A DNA stretch of 64,000 bases, taken from assembly GCA_950295325.1 (NCBI GenBank), contig OX485806.1, positions 1,550,001-1,614,000 on the forward strand, in the 5' to 3' direction. The position numbers and the translations under genes were made by a program. Shown in pieces: positions 1 through 11,000 of this stretch. Each line of letters begins with the position of its first letter. The stretch's first letter is position 1. Origin of the DNA: Polytrichum commune (Eukaryota > Streptophyta > Polytrichopsida > Polytrichales > Polytrichaceae). The notes beneath the pieces are model-generated. The model made no database searches. It had not been told where the DNA came from and saw nothing but the letters and a program-made list of their open reading frames with translations.

Positions 1-1961
1 GTATGCATTGCTATGATTTTTTTTAGAATGTAAGTTTTGACTCGGTAAAGTCATATATGTTATCAATTGTTCCATATGTCAACCTATTTAATCATTGTTG
101 GTAAATATTGAAATCAATAGTAAGAAGATATAGAATTACGGGTATTGATATTGGACCAAGTGAAGCTAATTTATATGGTTAAGTAAGTAAGGTGAGTTAA
201 GGGCCTCAACTTAATACATTTGTCATGACAGTGTATTTGTTTGTTGCATGTGCATGTACCAAGGAGGGGGTTAGCCAAATGGTTGGGTTTGTCCTTCACA
301 GAGTCAACCTCAAAGTTGGTTAGGCCAGTAGGCCGAAGTGGCAAGGGTGTTGCTGGAGGTGGCAGGGGTGTTGGTGAAGGTGGCCCTTGGTCAGTCACAA
401 GTAGAACACATACCAAGGAGGGGTTGGTATAAGGTTCTTGAAGGGCAATACAAGGGTGTTAAATAATCTCTTGTTCCATTCTCTAGTGAATTTAGCTTGT
501 TGGTCTTACTGGATTACATATATCCTTTCCAAGGTACTACCCAATCTCATAATACTACCGGTTCTTGCCATTTTCCAGTATTGGTTCTTAAGAAGTGGTC
601 CAATGTACCCTACTATTATTCTTCTACATGTACTTGGTTCTACTATTTACATGGTATGTCTTTTGCTTCCCAGTAGGACCATAACTGCCTTACCTCCTCT
701 CATGCGTCCATCATCCAACCACATGTTCCTAATAGTTGACGTCACTACCTTGCTCTACCATGGTATACTACCGTTACTATTTGTATCTTTTGTTTGTGGT
801 ACTCTTCACTACCACCTTTAGACCATTTATACTATATAAGGGGATACTTTGTTACTAGTAATACCAATGGTTACTTTTGTTTTGCTAGCACGGCTCTATC
901 TAATAGCAACAACTAGTCTTACCTTCTTGGTAATTATCCACTCAATCCAGTAGGATTTTAACACCTATGGCTAATTGTTATTATCTAGAATCCAAAGTTC
1001 CTTAGAACTACCAGTTTCTATAGTTGTATCAACTATTGATTGCCCTCTGAACCACTAAGTCCTCAATCCATTAAGGTGTAATTCCATGGTAGGGTCCTCC
1101 TCCCTCATTCTACATCTCATGCATACACTTATCTCTCATGCTCATCTACTCCCATAATGCCATGCTACCTTGAATCACTAATGGATCCTAGTTCTATGTT
1201 CAAGCTTTTAGTTTTTCTTGGCTCTCCTTACTACCAAGGGTATGACTATGGATCTATCATCACTGAGACGAGCCTTCTCTGTTGGCATCACATGACTATT
1301 CTAACAATATTATGTAAACAAATCCCAATAAAAATCAATAGTTCATTCCATTCATTCTACAAGGAGGTAACGTTCCAAAGTTACTCACCCAAAATGGCCA
1401 CCCAAATCTATCTATCCATATGAGCCTTAGATCCTATTATACTTTGTCGAAGCTTGAATATCCTATCCACACATTCAAAACTAGTGGTTCTTATTCAACA
1501 TATCCTTCCATCCATAGTTTAACAAGTATTGAATAATATTATTATGTATTCATGTATGTATACATGTACTCACTCATATTCAATGCACTCCAAACACAAG
1601 TGATTACAAAATGGAATCTTTTGTGAAATATTACACATAACTAGTATATAAATGGACCAAAGTTTTGTAGGATGCAAAATTGAGTTCAACAAATAACATT
1701 TATAAAATCTTTACATAATCACACACATAACTAGAATACAAATGAACCCAAAATTTGTAGAGCACAAAATTGAGGACAAAAACATAATCTTCAGATATTC
1801 ACACACATAATCAACAAACAAATGAATTAATTTTTTTTTGTAGAGTGCAAGATTGGATCAAAAAGATAATTTCTAGAGAATCACACACCTGACTAGTGTA
1901 CAAATGGACCAAAAAAATTGTAAGGTTTCAAACTAGTTATTTATAGATACAAATAAATAAA
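1..1961. other. AT-rich stretch without a recognisable gene
   Basis: I see no supported gene here. About 60-150 resembles the interior of the inverted-repeat element at 55181-55403 (a tract around TTGTTGGTAAA followed by ATAGAATTACG), so the window may open inside a decayed copy. At 241-430 a G-rich run carries two direct copies of ACCAAGGAGGGG about 150 bp apart. From about 530 to 1130 the sequence is peppered with TACTACC and GGTACTAC words and looks like a decayed short-period repeat; its 127-codon open frame is hydrophobic but has no domain I recognise. From 1600 to 1900 a unit of about 80-100 bp (ACACATAACTAG...ACAAATGRACC...TTGTAG) recurs about four times. Confidence 0.5.
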
Positions 1962-2291
1962 TTACGTGGAAAAATCATCTTTTTCATTTTCATTCCACTC
2001 AATAACTTTCTTCTTGTAATCTATATCAAAAACCTTGTGCTTCAAGCACAAACTACTAAAAGCAAAGGTCAAATCAATACCTCTCTCCACTGTCAACTTG
2101 AATCTACATTTGCTATGAACAAACTCAAAATACTCCACCTTAGACTCACAAATTGACGCTAATGTAACTTGACTAAGGACTTTAATTGCTAAACCTTGTA
2201 AGTGAGGTGTCTCAGTCCCGTAACGAATCCACCAAACACGAGTTGAAATTTCTTTTGCAAGAGGATTTGAAATAAGGTAGACGTGGCTAAT
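1962..2291 (-). pseudogene. hAT transposase C-terminal (dimerisation) remnant
   Basis: An open frame of about 110 codons on the minus strand has no start codon and ends at a TAA at 1962-1964. Its translation contains NPLAKEIS, then WWIRYGTETPHLQGLAIKVLSQ-like residues, then CESKVEYFEFVHSKCRFKL. This follows the plant hAT C-terminal dimerisation block, in which a W-W-x-x-Y/F-G-x-x-T-P-x-L motif precedes A-x-x-x-L-S-Q, C-E and K-x-R-x-x-L. The usual S-S-x-C-E-R reads S-I-C-E-S, so a conserved residue is lost. The N-terminal BED finger and the catalytic core are not visible upstream. It is best read as a dead fragment of an Ac/hAT-type transposon. The family call rests on motif spacing alone. 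Confidence 0.65.
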
Positions 2292-3254
2292 GTGGACACC
2301 TCCAGCTCTATGAAATCATCCAACCGATGGATCCGAGCATTAGAAGCTTGAGCATGTTAGCAATTGTGAATCAAGACCAAAGAACTTGAAATCGTTGAAA
2401 TTGGAGTTGAGGAAGGTGTTGATCTAGGCTTCGGACTCAAAGTTTTTCTACTTCCCAATGTGGTGTTAGAGGAGGGGATTGTTTTATCATTCAATGTTGT
2501 GTAAGTGGACAACATCATTAATAGATTTTGCATGGGTTATTTGCCAATGAAAACCAAGTTGAATGCCAATATCGGTTGTGTCTAAAGTGGTCACATGTAA
2601 GATAAAATGTTGCTGAATTGTTTTTCATTATAAAATACCCGCAATACAAGTTGGTCGGCACCTCACATACACATGCCACCTCTTGATTTGCCCAAGTTGT
2701 TGCCTTCTAATTTGCCCACCTTGGGCACAAAAATCAAGCGTGTCATAGCTCAGTGAATAGCACTCCTCACTATGGAGGATGGTGGGTGTAGTTTAACTTT
2801 TGTGAAGGTGACTATGTAACCATGCTAGTAATTGATGTTGTTTTCATTTGTTTCTCAAATACTTACATACAAGGTCGCACACTCTTTCATGCTCTACTGT
2901 AGATTTTTAAAGCTTCAAACATGTTTATTCCAAACAATTTGAAGGAGGTCACTTCATTGCACTAGTCAAAAAATAATGATTGGAGGGGATAAAATTAGAC
3001 GACATACTAACAAGTGTATATTAGAAGCACCCAAAAGTTGTGATTTTGCCAAAGATTAAGAAGGTGTATGAATCGGACACTTATATTTGAGTGGTGTGTA
3101 GCTAGATGTGGCTCCAACACCGAATACCAAAAAGACATGTGTTGAAAAGAAATTGGACAACGTGGTCAAAACATGCTAACCATTCTAGATTCAATAATCA
3201 ACATAATTGGGAAGACCTATATATCACTTAATGAGCACAATAATCTTCATTTTT
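2292..3254. other. Non-coding stretch, no gene seen
   Basis: No open frame here looks coding. The stretch includes a weak tRNA-like A-box at about 2746-2760, discussed among the rejected items, and AT-rich unique-looking sequence. Confidence 0.4.
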
Positions 3255-3422
3255 AATATTGAATAAAATATTCATACAACCTCTGAAAATTATGAGGAAA
3301 GTGGCTACGACCTTGATTTGGTTTTGCAAACCATCTCGTGCTAATAGTGTGTTTCATATATTAGGAGAAGTAGGCTAGTCGGAAAAAGTAACCATTTAAG
3401 ACCCATCTACCTTAAGGATGTT
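3255..3422 (+). repeat. Dispersed repeat, copy 1 (pairs with 54640-54800)
   Basis: This segment is clearly similar, in the same orientation, to 54640-54800. Both read AATAARATATTCATAC, then TATGAGGA.AGTGGCTA, then CAAACCATCT or CTAACCATCT, then TAGGAGAAGTRGGCTAGTC and finally CCCAYCTACCTTA. By eye identity is around 75-80 percent. No terminal repeats or coding capacity are evident, so this is a family of unknown class with two decayed copies. Confidence 0.65.
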
Positions 3423-3875
3423 ATTACTGGATGGATGTAAACCTATCTCACCTGTGTAAACATTCATCCACCTTGCTTGGCTCCTCCTCCTCCTCCTTCA
3501 TCTTCTCCTGCCTCTCTGTGCTCTCAGCAATGTCACCGTCGCCCTCAAATCCTCTTCATCTGCACTCAATTCATATCGAAGCTGCATCTGCTGCCACCTT
3601 GGAGCATTTTCAATTATATTCGTGCTTCTGGATTCGAAGAAATGCCTCTCAGCGGCCTCAGCAGGCCTCCCTCGGGTCTCATTACCAGTACGCTACCTTT
3701 TCAATATCTGCTTTTTCTTGCTGTATTCAATTCTCCAGGGGACGGATTCTTGTGAAATACCTAGAGATTCGCCATACCGGTGAGGTTTATATGCGCAGAG
3801 GAGTAATAATAGACTTTTTATGTAATTGAATGGATGGCTTCTCGCGAAAACATATTTGTGTTGCCTGCCCTGTGT

Positions 3876-4372
3876 CACTACGCGAGGTCACACACTTCAT
3901 TGAACTTAACTATGCCTCTTCAGTTGAACTCTTCAGTGAAGAGATTTTAGGCACTCATGCGCCACTCCTTGGAAACCTTGAGACCAATTTTCAAAAGCGT
4001 CAGTAGAATGCTTCCAATTAATCCCTTACTGTGCGCCCAAATGCAAAAACCTGGTTGGAAAGCTCGATTGGCTAGGGTTTCAAGATCCTACAAGTAGCTA
4101 GGGGTGCTAATTATTCACAATGTGATTAGGAGCAGATTAGGAGCAGTGCAGCAATTACCGGGCTGTATAATTGACTCCCCCAGCTAATCGTAGGATCTTG
4201 AAGCCCTAGTCAATCGAGCTTTCTGACCAGGTTTTTGCATGAGCGCATAATGAGGTATTGATTGGAAGTTTTCGACTGGCGCTTTTATAGATTGGTCTTA
4301 AGTTTATTATGAATTAGCACACGAGTTTGAAGAGGCGTGGTGAAGTTCAATGAAGTGTGACCTCTCACAGTG
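3876..4372. mobile_element. Foldback (long inverted repeat) element, about 0.5 kb
   Basis: Two arms of roughly 210-240 bp face each other around a short spacer near 4116-4160. The left arm begins CACTACGCGAGGTCACAC and the reverse complement of the right end begins CACTGTGAGAGGTCACAC. Both arms then share CTTCATTGAACTT, GCCTCTTCA, GAGACCAAT or AAGACCAAT, AAAAGCG, GCAAAAACCTGGT, AAAGCTCGATTG, CTAGGG and TTCAAGATCCTAC in order. The CAC(T)A-type terminus recalls CACTA elements, but the 3 bp flanks do not match (TGT versus ATA), so no target duplication can be claimed. It has no coding capacity. It would fold into one long hairpin if transcribed. Confidence 0.75.
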
Positions 4373-4774
4373 ATACCATAGGCTTCAGATCCTTCCCAAT
4401 GGCTATGCCAAATTTTAGGTCATTTAACAGACGTGCAGGTTTGTCATATGCTAAACCCTGAACCCTGCCTGGCACTCTGGTACATAGAATATATTCCCAG
4501 GAATCCGTCATCTCAAGAATGCGTTGAAAGAGTGGAGTTTTGTCATTGAAGGTGGAGTTTGTCATTGAAGCTGTCTCCCTTCAATCTGATACGCAATGAA
4601 GAAAGCCTGCATTAGGTCCGGTGCTTTTCTCAAGCATGGTTTGAAGTTTATAACGCTGCGATATAGACTGCATCCATGTGGCTTTGAGTGATTGACATGT
4701 TGTAGGTCAGAGTTTGCAGTCCAAGAAATGGCCAACCAATTCAACCGACTTACCCATTGATAGTAGTTCTATAG

Positions 4775-5038
4775 GAGGTTCGATCAAGCGGCGTAGATCC
4801 GAATGGCTCCGAAAATCAACGGCTTGACATCCCCACAACACCGGTTATAAATTGGGTAACCGCTTTGGGGATACCCGTTATGGCCGGTAGCCTCGGCACC
4901 CTGGGCTCGGCCTCCTGGTTGAACCTATCCAGAGTGCAGGGTGCTGCAGCTACAGCCATAACCGGGCTCCCTAGAAGGGATATCCAATTCAATGTCAATC
5001 TTCATCATGCCCTACAAGAATGGGAACGTAGATTTTAG
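4775..5038 (+). other. Exon-like open frame, not recognised
   Basis: An 88-codon frame runs from a splice-acceptor-like TCTATAG to a TAG at 5036-5038. The middle is hydrophobic and small-residue rich (VINWVTALGIPVMAGSLG and onward to WLNLSRVQGAAATAI), followed by a polar end containing LPRRDIQ and LQEWERRF. It starts without an ATG, so if real it is an internal or terminal exon. I do not recognise a domain. Its balanced composition contrasts with the surrounding AT-rich DNA. It could be the last exon of an upstream gene, a gene fragment or chance. Confidence 0.35.
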
Positions 5039-5147
5039 CACTGCTACTTAGTGCTGGCTCTGTTGTCTTGACATCGAGGGATGCATAGGATTTCTTTGCT
5101 GTCCCTGGGATAGGAATTGGAAACTGATGCTTCCACACATTTGCAGA

Positions 5148-5249
5148 CTTGCCGAGGCGGCTGTTTCAGAAGGAGACCCTAGAGTATGGAAAGAGTTGCT
5201 GCACTCTTGTTGTTACTCGATGTACGGGAAGTGTGATTTCCAACAATGA
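5148..5249 (+). other. Short exon-like frame after a good acceptor, not recognised
   Basis: A pyrimidine-containing acceptor ending TTTGCAG at 5146 is followed by a 34-codon frame beginning LAEAAVSEGDPRVWKELL and continuing through HSCCYSMYGKCDFQQ to TGA at 5247-5249. A donor-like GTGTGA lies inside it at the GGGAA/GTG junction. The coding-like composition and its position just before the YqaJ gene mean it could be an upstream exon of that gene or part of the same unknown gene as 4775-5038. Neither link can be shown. Confidence 0.3.
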
Positions 5250-5348
5250 GAATGGCTTAGGGTACGTGTAACATGCTGCCCCCTTTTTAATCCCCCCAAC
5301 TACCTCCATACATCATTGAAGGTCACTTATGTTTGTGGCATTTGATGG

Positions 5349-6715
5349 ATGAGCAGGAAAGCGACTAACATTGCTGCATCGCTGAAAACCCCTCTTGAAA
5401 CTCCAGGGGATTCAGTCTTATCAATATCAGTAAGTGCAATTGTGAATTTTACCACTTACAACTGCCATGTATGTCCTGCTCGGTAGATCAGTAGGCAGTC
5501 ATCCATTCAGAGATCCTTGCAACTGGGCATGTGAAGGATTTTTCCAAGCGTGATGATTAAAACTCATGGATGAACAAGTTTGACTAGCTAGGGTTTTGTT
5601 TATAAGTATAAAGTAAACGGTGCAAAACCAAAACCCTAAAATCTTGCACATTAAGTACACATTGATTCTGAAAATGTCCACTACTTTAATATCATTTTCC
5701 CATCTTGGTTTTGGGTCATCTATATAAAAAACTTTGAAACCTTATAGCTTATGCATACAGAATTCAGCTAAGATATACTTGGGGGTGTTAGAACCTCATG
5801 TCAATTACTAACAGGTATCATTATAAACCTTTTCAAATATAATAGTAGTATATATAGTGCTCAAACTTTTAAACTGTGGTTTTAGCACCATCTACCTTAT
5901 ATACATGCGTTGAAATGTTTGTCCAGCCAGATTTGCAGCAGAGAACAGTAGACTGGCATGCTCTGCGTAAAGGCCGAATCACTGCAAGTGCCTTTGGCAA
6001 TGCACTTGGGCTCTGGAAGACTGGAAGGGTGGAGTTGTGGGAGGAGAAAATTGGCCTCCGCCAGCCTTTTGCAGGAAACCAAGCCACAATCTGGGGCACA
6101 AAGCAGGAGGCTGGAGCGGTAGATCGGTACAAAGAGTTGACTGGAAACATTGTGGAGCACATGGCATTCAAGATCTACAAAGAAGGTGATGACTTACACG
6201 AATGGCTCGGAGCCTCCCCGGATGGACTTATTGATGCCAATTTATTGAAATCATACAACACGGGCGGAATCTTAGAAGTGAAGTGTCCTCACAACAAGGG
6301 GAGTCCACAAACAGGTGCACCCTGGACATCAGTTCCTTACTACTACATGCCCCAAGCTCAAGGATTACTAGAAATTTTTGATAGGGAATGGATGGATTTC
6401 TACGTCTGGTGTCTAAATGGCAGCTCAATCTACAGAATATATAGAGATGAGGAGTATTGGGGACTTATATTTAGGGTAATGAGTGAGTATTGGTGGGGAA
6501 ACGTAGTCCCAGCTAAGCATCACATAATGAATGGCCTAGAGTTAGAAAGGGTGAAGATATATCGCCCTACAGTTGCACATCCTCTCACTGATAAAGTTGT
6601 GACTATGAGTAGGTTACTTGCTGCCCGGGCACCTCTAGTATGGAAAGACTTCCATCCAGGCTCTCGGCCTGATATACACCGAAATGAGAGACTACAGATA
6701 TTCTATTCTTTGTAG
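5349..6715 (+). CDS. YqaJ-type PD-(D/E)XK nuclease-like protein
   Basis: Proposed exons are 5349-5429 and 5927-6715 (289 aa), with a 497 bp phase-0 intron (donor GTAAGT, acceptor TTTGTCCAG). Exon 2 is certain as coding. Exon 1 (27 codons, first ATG after a stop) is less sure, and translation could instead begin inside the ORF that starts at 5876. The body matches the YqaJ family of phage-exonuclease-like nucleases: WHALRKGRITAS at about residues 37-48, GASPDG with the metal-binding Asp near 126, LEVKCP with the E-x-K pair near 144/146, and YMPQAQG with the motif Gln near 170-172. A conserved Glu sits in WGTKQEAGAVDRY near 88. All expected active-site residues are present, so it is probably catalytic. 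The family degrades DNA; plant members are nuclear-encoded and poorly characterised. Substrate and compartment are not shown by the sequence. Confidence 0.83.
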
Positions 6716-8022
6716 TTAATAGAATGGCTCCCATCTGGTATCTTAAAGTCAGCTTCACACAATAACATGCTCTTAATCCTTTGGCTTACCCATGTAAAGT
6801 TGGAAAGATGAGCAAATGTGACTGCAAATCTAGAGATACATTTTGACAGGGTTTTTTGCATGGCAAGTATTTGAACTGAAAACACTTACACTGGAGAATC
6901 TTCCAGATCATAAGGGTGACCACAATTTTCAAATGTATAGATATCATATTTGACTTCAGTGATGAACCTTGAATCTTGATCATCAAGATGTATGTAGAGT
7001 GTAAGTTTATGACATTCATTAAGGTGTTTTTATGGCTACCAACTTGGGTTGGAAGCTCTTAAGTATCTAACAGTCTATCCTTGGCTCAAAGAAACTTTTA
7101 TATGTTAAATGCCTTCTTATCACTTAAAAAAGCTCATTTCTCTGTTAGACTGGACTTTCCTGATGGCTTGGGAAAGATACTTTGCATAGTTGAAAACTTG
7201 CACTTTTGTAAGACCTGATTGGTTTCAAAGACCTGAGGAAATCTCACTTTTTATTAACACATCTGCCTCTGAAGGTCACAGATATGACATTATTGGTTTG
7301 GCAGGGAAAGTAATCAAGTGGTCAAAATAGAGCTGGCCTGTGTGCACAATATGCATCACTTTATTGTTTTGAGGTTATAATATGAATCAGTGTTTTGAGT
7401 GTCTGGCAAAACTCCAGTTATTACATGACCTGAAGGTGGTTCACACCTCATTGACATCCTAAGGGAATGCTATTAATGTTGGGTGGCATGCTTTACTAGC
7501 CTACCTCTTCAGAACTCTAACTTTTTAGTTTCATCCAACAAAGCTTTGACCTAGGCTTGCACCCTGTATATTGACAAGAGGGTGCCTGAAAGTTTACAGT
7601 ATTAAGTTAATACTATGTCATCTCAAATTTTAATCTCTAATAAATGGGTCATGTACAAGAAACTTTCAGTTTGGTGTTCTCTCAGTTTTCCTATCTACTC
7701 TCTCAGTAGAATCATAAGTTTACAAGAGGGTGTATGGCGTCCAGTTTCTCCAAGGATAATTTACCTTGTGGCTGCAAGGTTAGACAGCACCAAGCCTTGG
7801 ATATGGTGAGAACTGCTCCTCACAGTCCAGGCAGAGTAGTGCTCCCACCATGGTTGAGCGTCTCCAAGCATAGCAGATCTGCACACTGGCAGGTGTGAAA
7901 CCCTTGCACTTGCTCACCCTGATTGATCCAGTGCTTGGGAGGCTAGTTCGTACACACCTAGAATGGTGAGTATTGAGAGAACCTTCCTTTGTTCTTCTAT
8001 GTCCTTGATTTGATGCTGTGGG
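6716..8022. other. Intergenic region between convergent genes
   Basis: This region lies between the stop of the YqaJ gene and the stop of the minus-strand B3 gene, so it should hold both 3' UTRs. I see no further coding frame with recognisable content. The sequence is unremarkable, with no clear inverted or tandem repeat. Confidence 0.5.
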
Positions 8023-11000
8023 TTAAAACCCACTCATATATACATGTGTGGAATACAGATCTGCTTCACTTGGGGCCTTTCCGCCAATAACTTCATGCCT
8101 GCCATCACCTTGTGCCTCTCCTTGCACTTGAGAAGCTGGCAACAAATTATGGCGCAAGTCAGGCTGGTTAATTCGCCAAGGCAATTCAGTACCCAGTTGG
8201 CCTTTCTTGTCTACGGGAGAAGCAGACTCTGCTTCAGGAAACTGCCATCTGTTCCCAGCCTCTGAGGTCAGTCCTACAGGAAATTGCAGTCTTCGTTTCT
8301 CCAAATTAGGTACATGTGCACCCACTTCCGACCCCACCTTGTCGAACACAGAACCAAAAAAGACATGCCTGAAGTGGGTTCTGCTATCCATATCCACTGT
8401 GCTGGCCTCCCCTCTATCCTGTCCAACCACATCTACATGTCCACTTTCGGGGTGGTGGTTAACTTTATTTCTTGATGTAAAAGCTTCCCCCAGAGCATTA
8501 TGTTCCCCACTAGGTTCCTCCTTAGGGTGTCTCCTTGCAATATGCTCTGTGGTTTGTGGAACCTGGAGCCATTGTAAGCCTGACTCTATCCCTGGTCTGT
8601 TGAAATTAGGAACATTAGGTGGAGAGATAATCTGTCTATCCATTGCGGATATCTCTAAGTCCCGTGGATGGGTTCCCAAGGAAGGTCTCACCCCTTGGAC
8701 ATCTTCAGCCAAAGGCTCTGACTTTGGCATTCTTCTCACAAGCCCACCAGATTCTCGACACAATGAATTGTCATCTTGACAAGGGTTGGAGCATCTCTCA
8801 CCCCCTGTGTTATTATGGAAAGAATCGTTAGGGCCAGGATTATCCTCTTTACTGTGGGCCGAGTTCTCACCTTCCCAATTTCTTGCGTCTCCCAAAGTGA
8901 TTGGGAGAAATTCATCTTGTCCAGCCTCCCGGCGCTTAGTAGTCTTCCTTCTCACTCTTGTTCTCTCCTTTGGTGGACTGACATTCTCAACAGGCTCCAC
9001 CTTTGGTATTCTCGTGACAGTTTGTACACCATTTTGAACTACCTGGGTTGTCCACCCATTTTCTGTATGAGAACCATTGGAGATCCCGTCAGCACCTGCT
9101 TTGTCAGAGACATGTTCAGTGTATGTTGTGGCACTGCGTGTGGGAACCTCGGGCTTGTTCATTGTTCCATCTGTCTTGGGCATCGTCTTATTAAGAAGCG
9201 GCACGAGATCTCTCGCAATCTGCTGTCTCCCTAGTCTCTCCAGTTGAGAGATGTGAGTTGCTTTGTCAGCTGCAACAGATCAGAACAAAACTTGAGAACA
9301 CTAAGTATTGCACAGCTTTTCTTGACCACCATCAAAACAGAAGAAAAAAAACAAGGGAGAAGATACGTTCTGGCACACAATGCAACTCTAGCACACGATA
9401 ACAATTTGAGCCTTGTGGAATAAATAATTACTCAAGCCAGTAAGCTTACCACTTCAATGGGCAAGGACACTTGACTACAATTATTAAACCTCCTGAACAT
9501 AGATCATGGCATTCAGGTTGACTGGCATACCGAAAAGTTCAGAATGTCCTTGTGTGCTGTGTGCTGTGTTATCATGTCTACGCGAAGTGCCTTCTCCAAG
9601 GTCAATTTGAGCAGAGTCTCCATTACTTTTAGTCTTTCTCCTTACTATTGCTGAGTAGATGGCTTTCGTTTTGGATTTTGGTGAAAGTTGCGCCAATGTA
9701 GGTGGTGGTCTTGGTGCTTGTGGAGGTTCATCATTTTCGTCTCCAGAAACACTCGATCGTTGGTATGCATGCATCAAACGTGCTTCACCATCATAGCGCC
9801 TTTGAAATGCCTGGAGAGGCACTGCCTTCATTGTGCCTATCATGACATCCAACTTGTAATGATTTTCCCAATCCTTTGGAGATATCCTTGTGTTAGGGAG
9901 TTCAACAACTCGGAAGACATGAACTAAGAAGACAGGGTTGTTCTGATTGGGATCCATAAGCTCAAAGACCAGCGCATCTCCTTCTTCAAGGCAGTGAGAG
10001 AGAGAAAATTCTCGGAAACTCTTCAAACAAGCACTTTTCTTTCGGTTCCCAGCCCACCGAGCTGTAGATTTTTGGCCCCCAGAATCTAATAATGTCACCC
10101 TCACAAGCTTTCTAGGAAGCCATTGCTTGGCAAATGCACTTGGTATTGACTGCAAAACCACCAGAATACTTCAGCATTTTGATCATATGGTGCAATTAGT
10201 TAGTATCTACAAAAGTCCAACAGTGTGGTAGATGTCTGATTCATGAGTTAAGCTGAGATTTTCTAACATTAGTGAAGAACCATGAATGCAACACTCAAGG
10301 CATTCTTGAGACTCAATATAGTGACAAAAAGAAAAAAATCATTGACATTGACATTTGTATATATGATGGAGCATTATCTTAACATGCAGAGGTTAGGAGA
10401 CCATACTGACAATGTTACACATGGTGACATGTGTGCAAAGTAACTAACCACAAGAAAGTGGCAATAGACGCTTGAGTTCCGCATGACTACAGTCACACTT
10501 GGATTTTTGGTATTCAGGTTCCTTGCTGCCAATTCAGCCCTCCTCCTTTCCTCCATAGTCACAGGCCGTCTTTGAGACTGTAGAGCCGTGTACTTATAGC
10601 TTGGCATGTTTGGCAAAATGTTAGCCCCAGTCGGTGGTGAAGAACTCCCACCAAGCTTCTCCATCCTGCACCCACTGTATGCAGGCAATTTGGGTAGCGG
10701 AGGACCCAGTCCTTTTGGTTTTGCTCGGCTCTTCCGTTTTCTTCTTGCTGGGTCCACCAGACTCCTTCCTCCCTCACTCTTTTTCACTTCAATTGGCTCC
10801 ATGGTATGGTCATCTAACTTAATTCTAAAAATGTGGATAAGTAGGGTGAGCTTCACGCGATCGATCATCTCAAATACACAGACATCACCTTCTTCAAGTA
10901 GGTGATCTACAGCAAATCTTTTCCAGCCAGCACTCAAACGCCTTCCTGAATGGTTAACAAGCCACTTGCACATCCAGGTTTGGCCTGTACAGTCCACTAG

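Noticed and set aside
438..821. 127-codon hydrophobic frame
   Set aside because: Arises in a tract of degenerate TACTACC/GGTACTAC words; no domain and no splice context.
2736..2800. tRNA-like sequence with an A-box (TAGCTCAGTG) and a short anticodon-like stem
   Set aside because: No acceptor stem, no B-box (GGTTCGAATCC) and position 33 of the putative loop is not T. At best a decayed SINE head; not called as tRNA.
5876..5926. Start codon of the YqaJ protein at the ORF's nominal first Met
   Set aside because: The bases before 5927 read as a polypyrimidine-poor but acceptable acceptor ending GTCCAG, and the first conserved block begins just after it. Kept as the alternative start only.
8207..8779. 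190-codon plus-strand frame (and 8776-9234)
   Set aside because: Antisense shadows of the final exon of the B3 gene; the minus frame has the motifs and matching splice phase.
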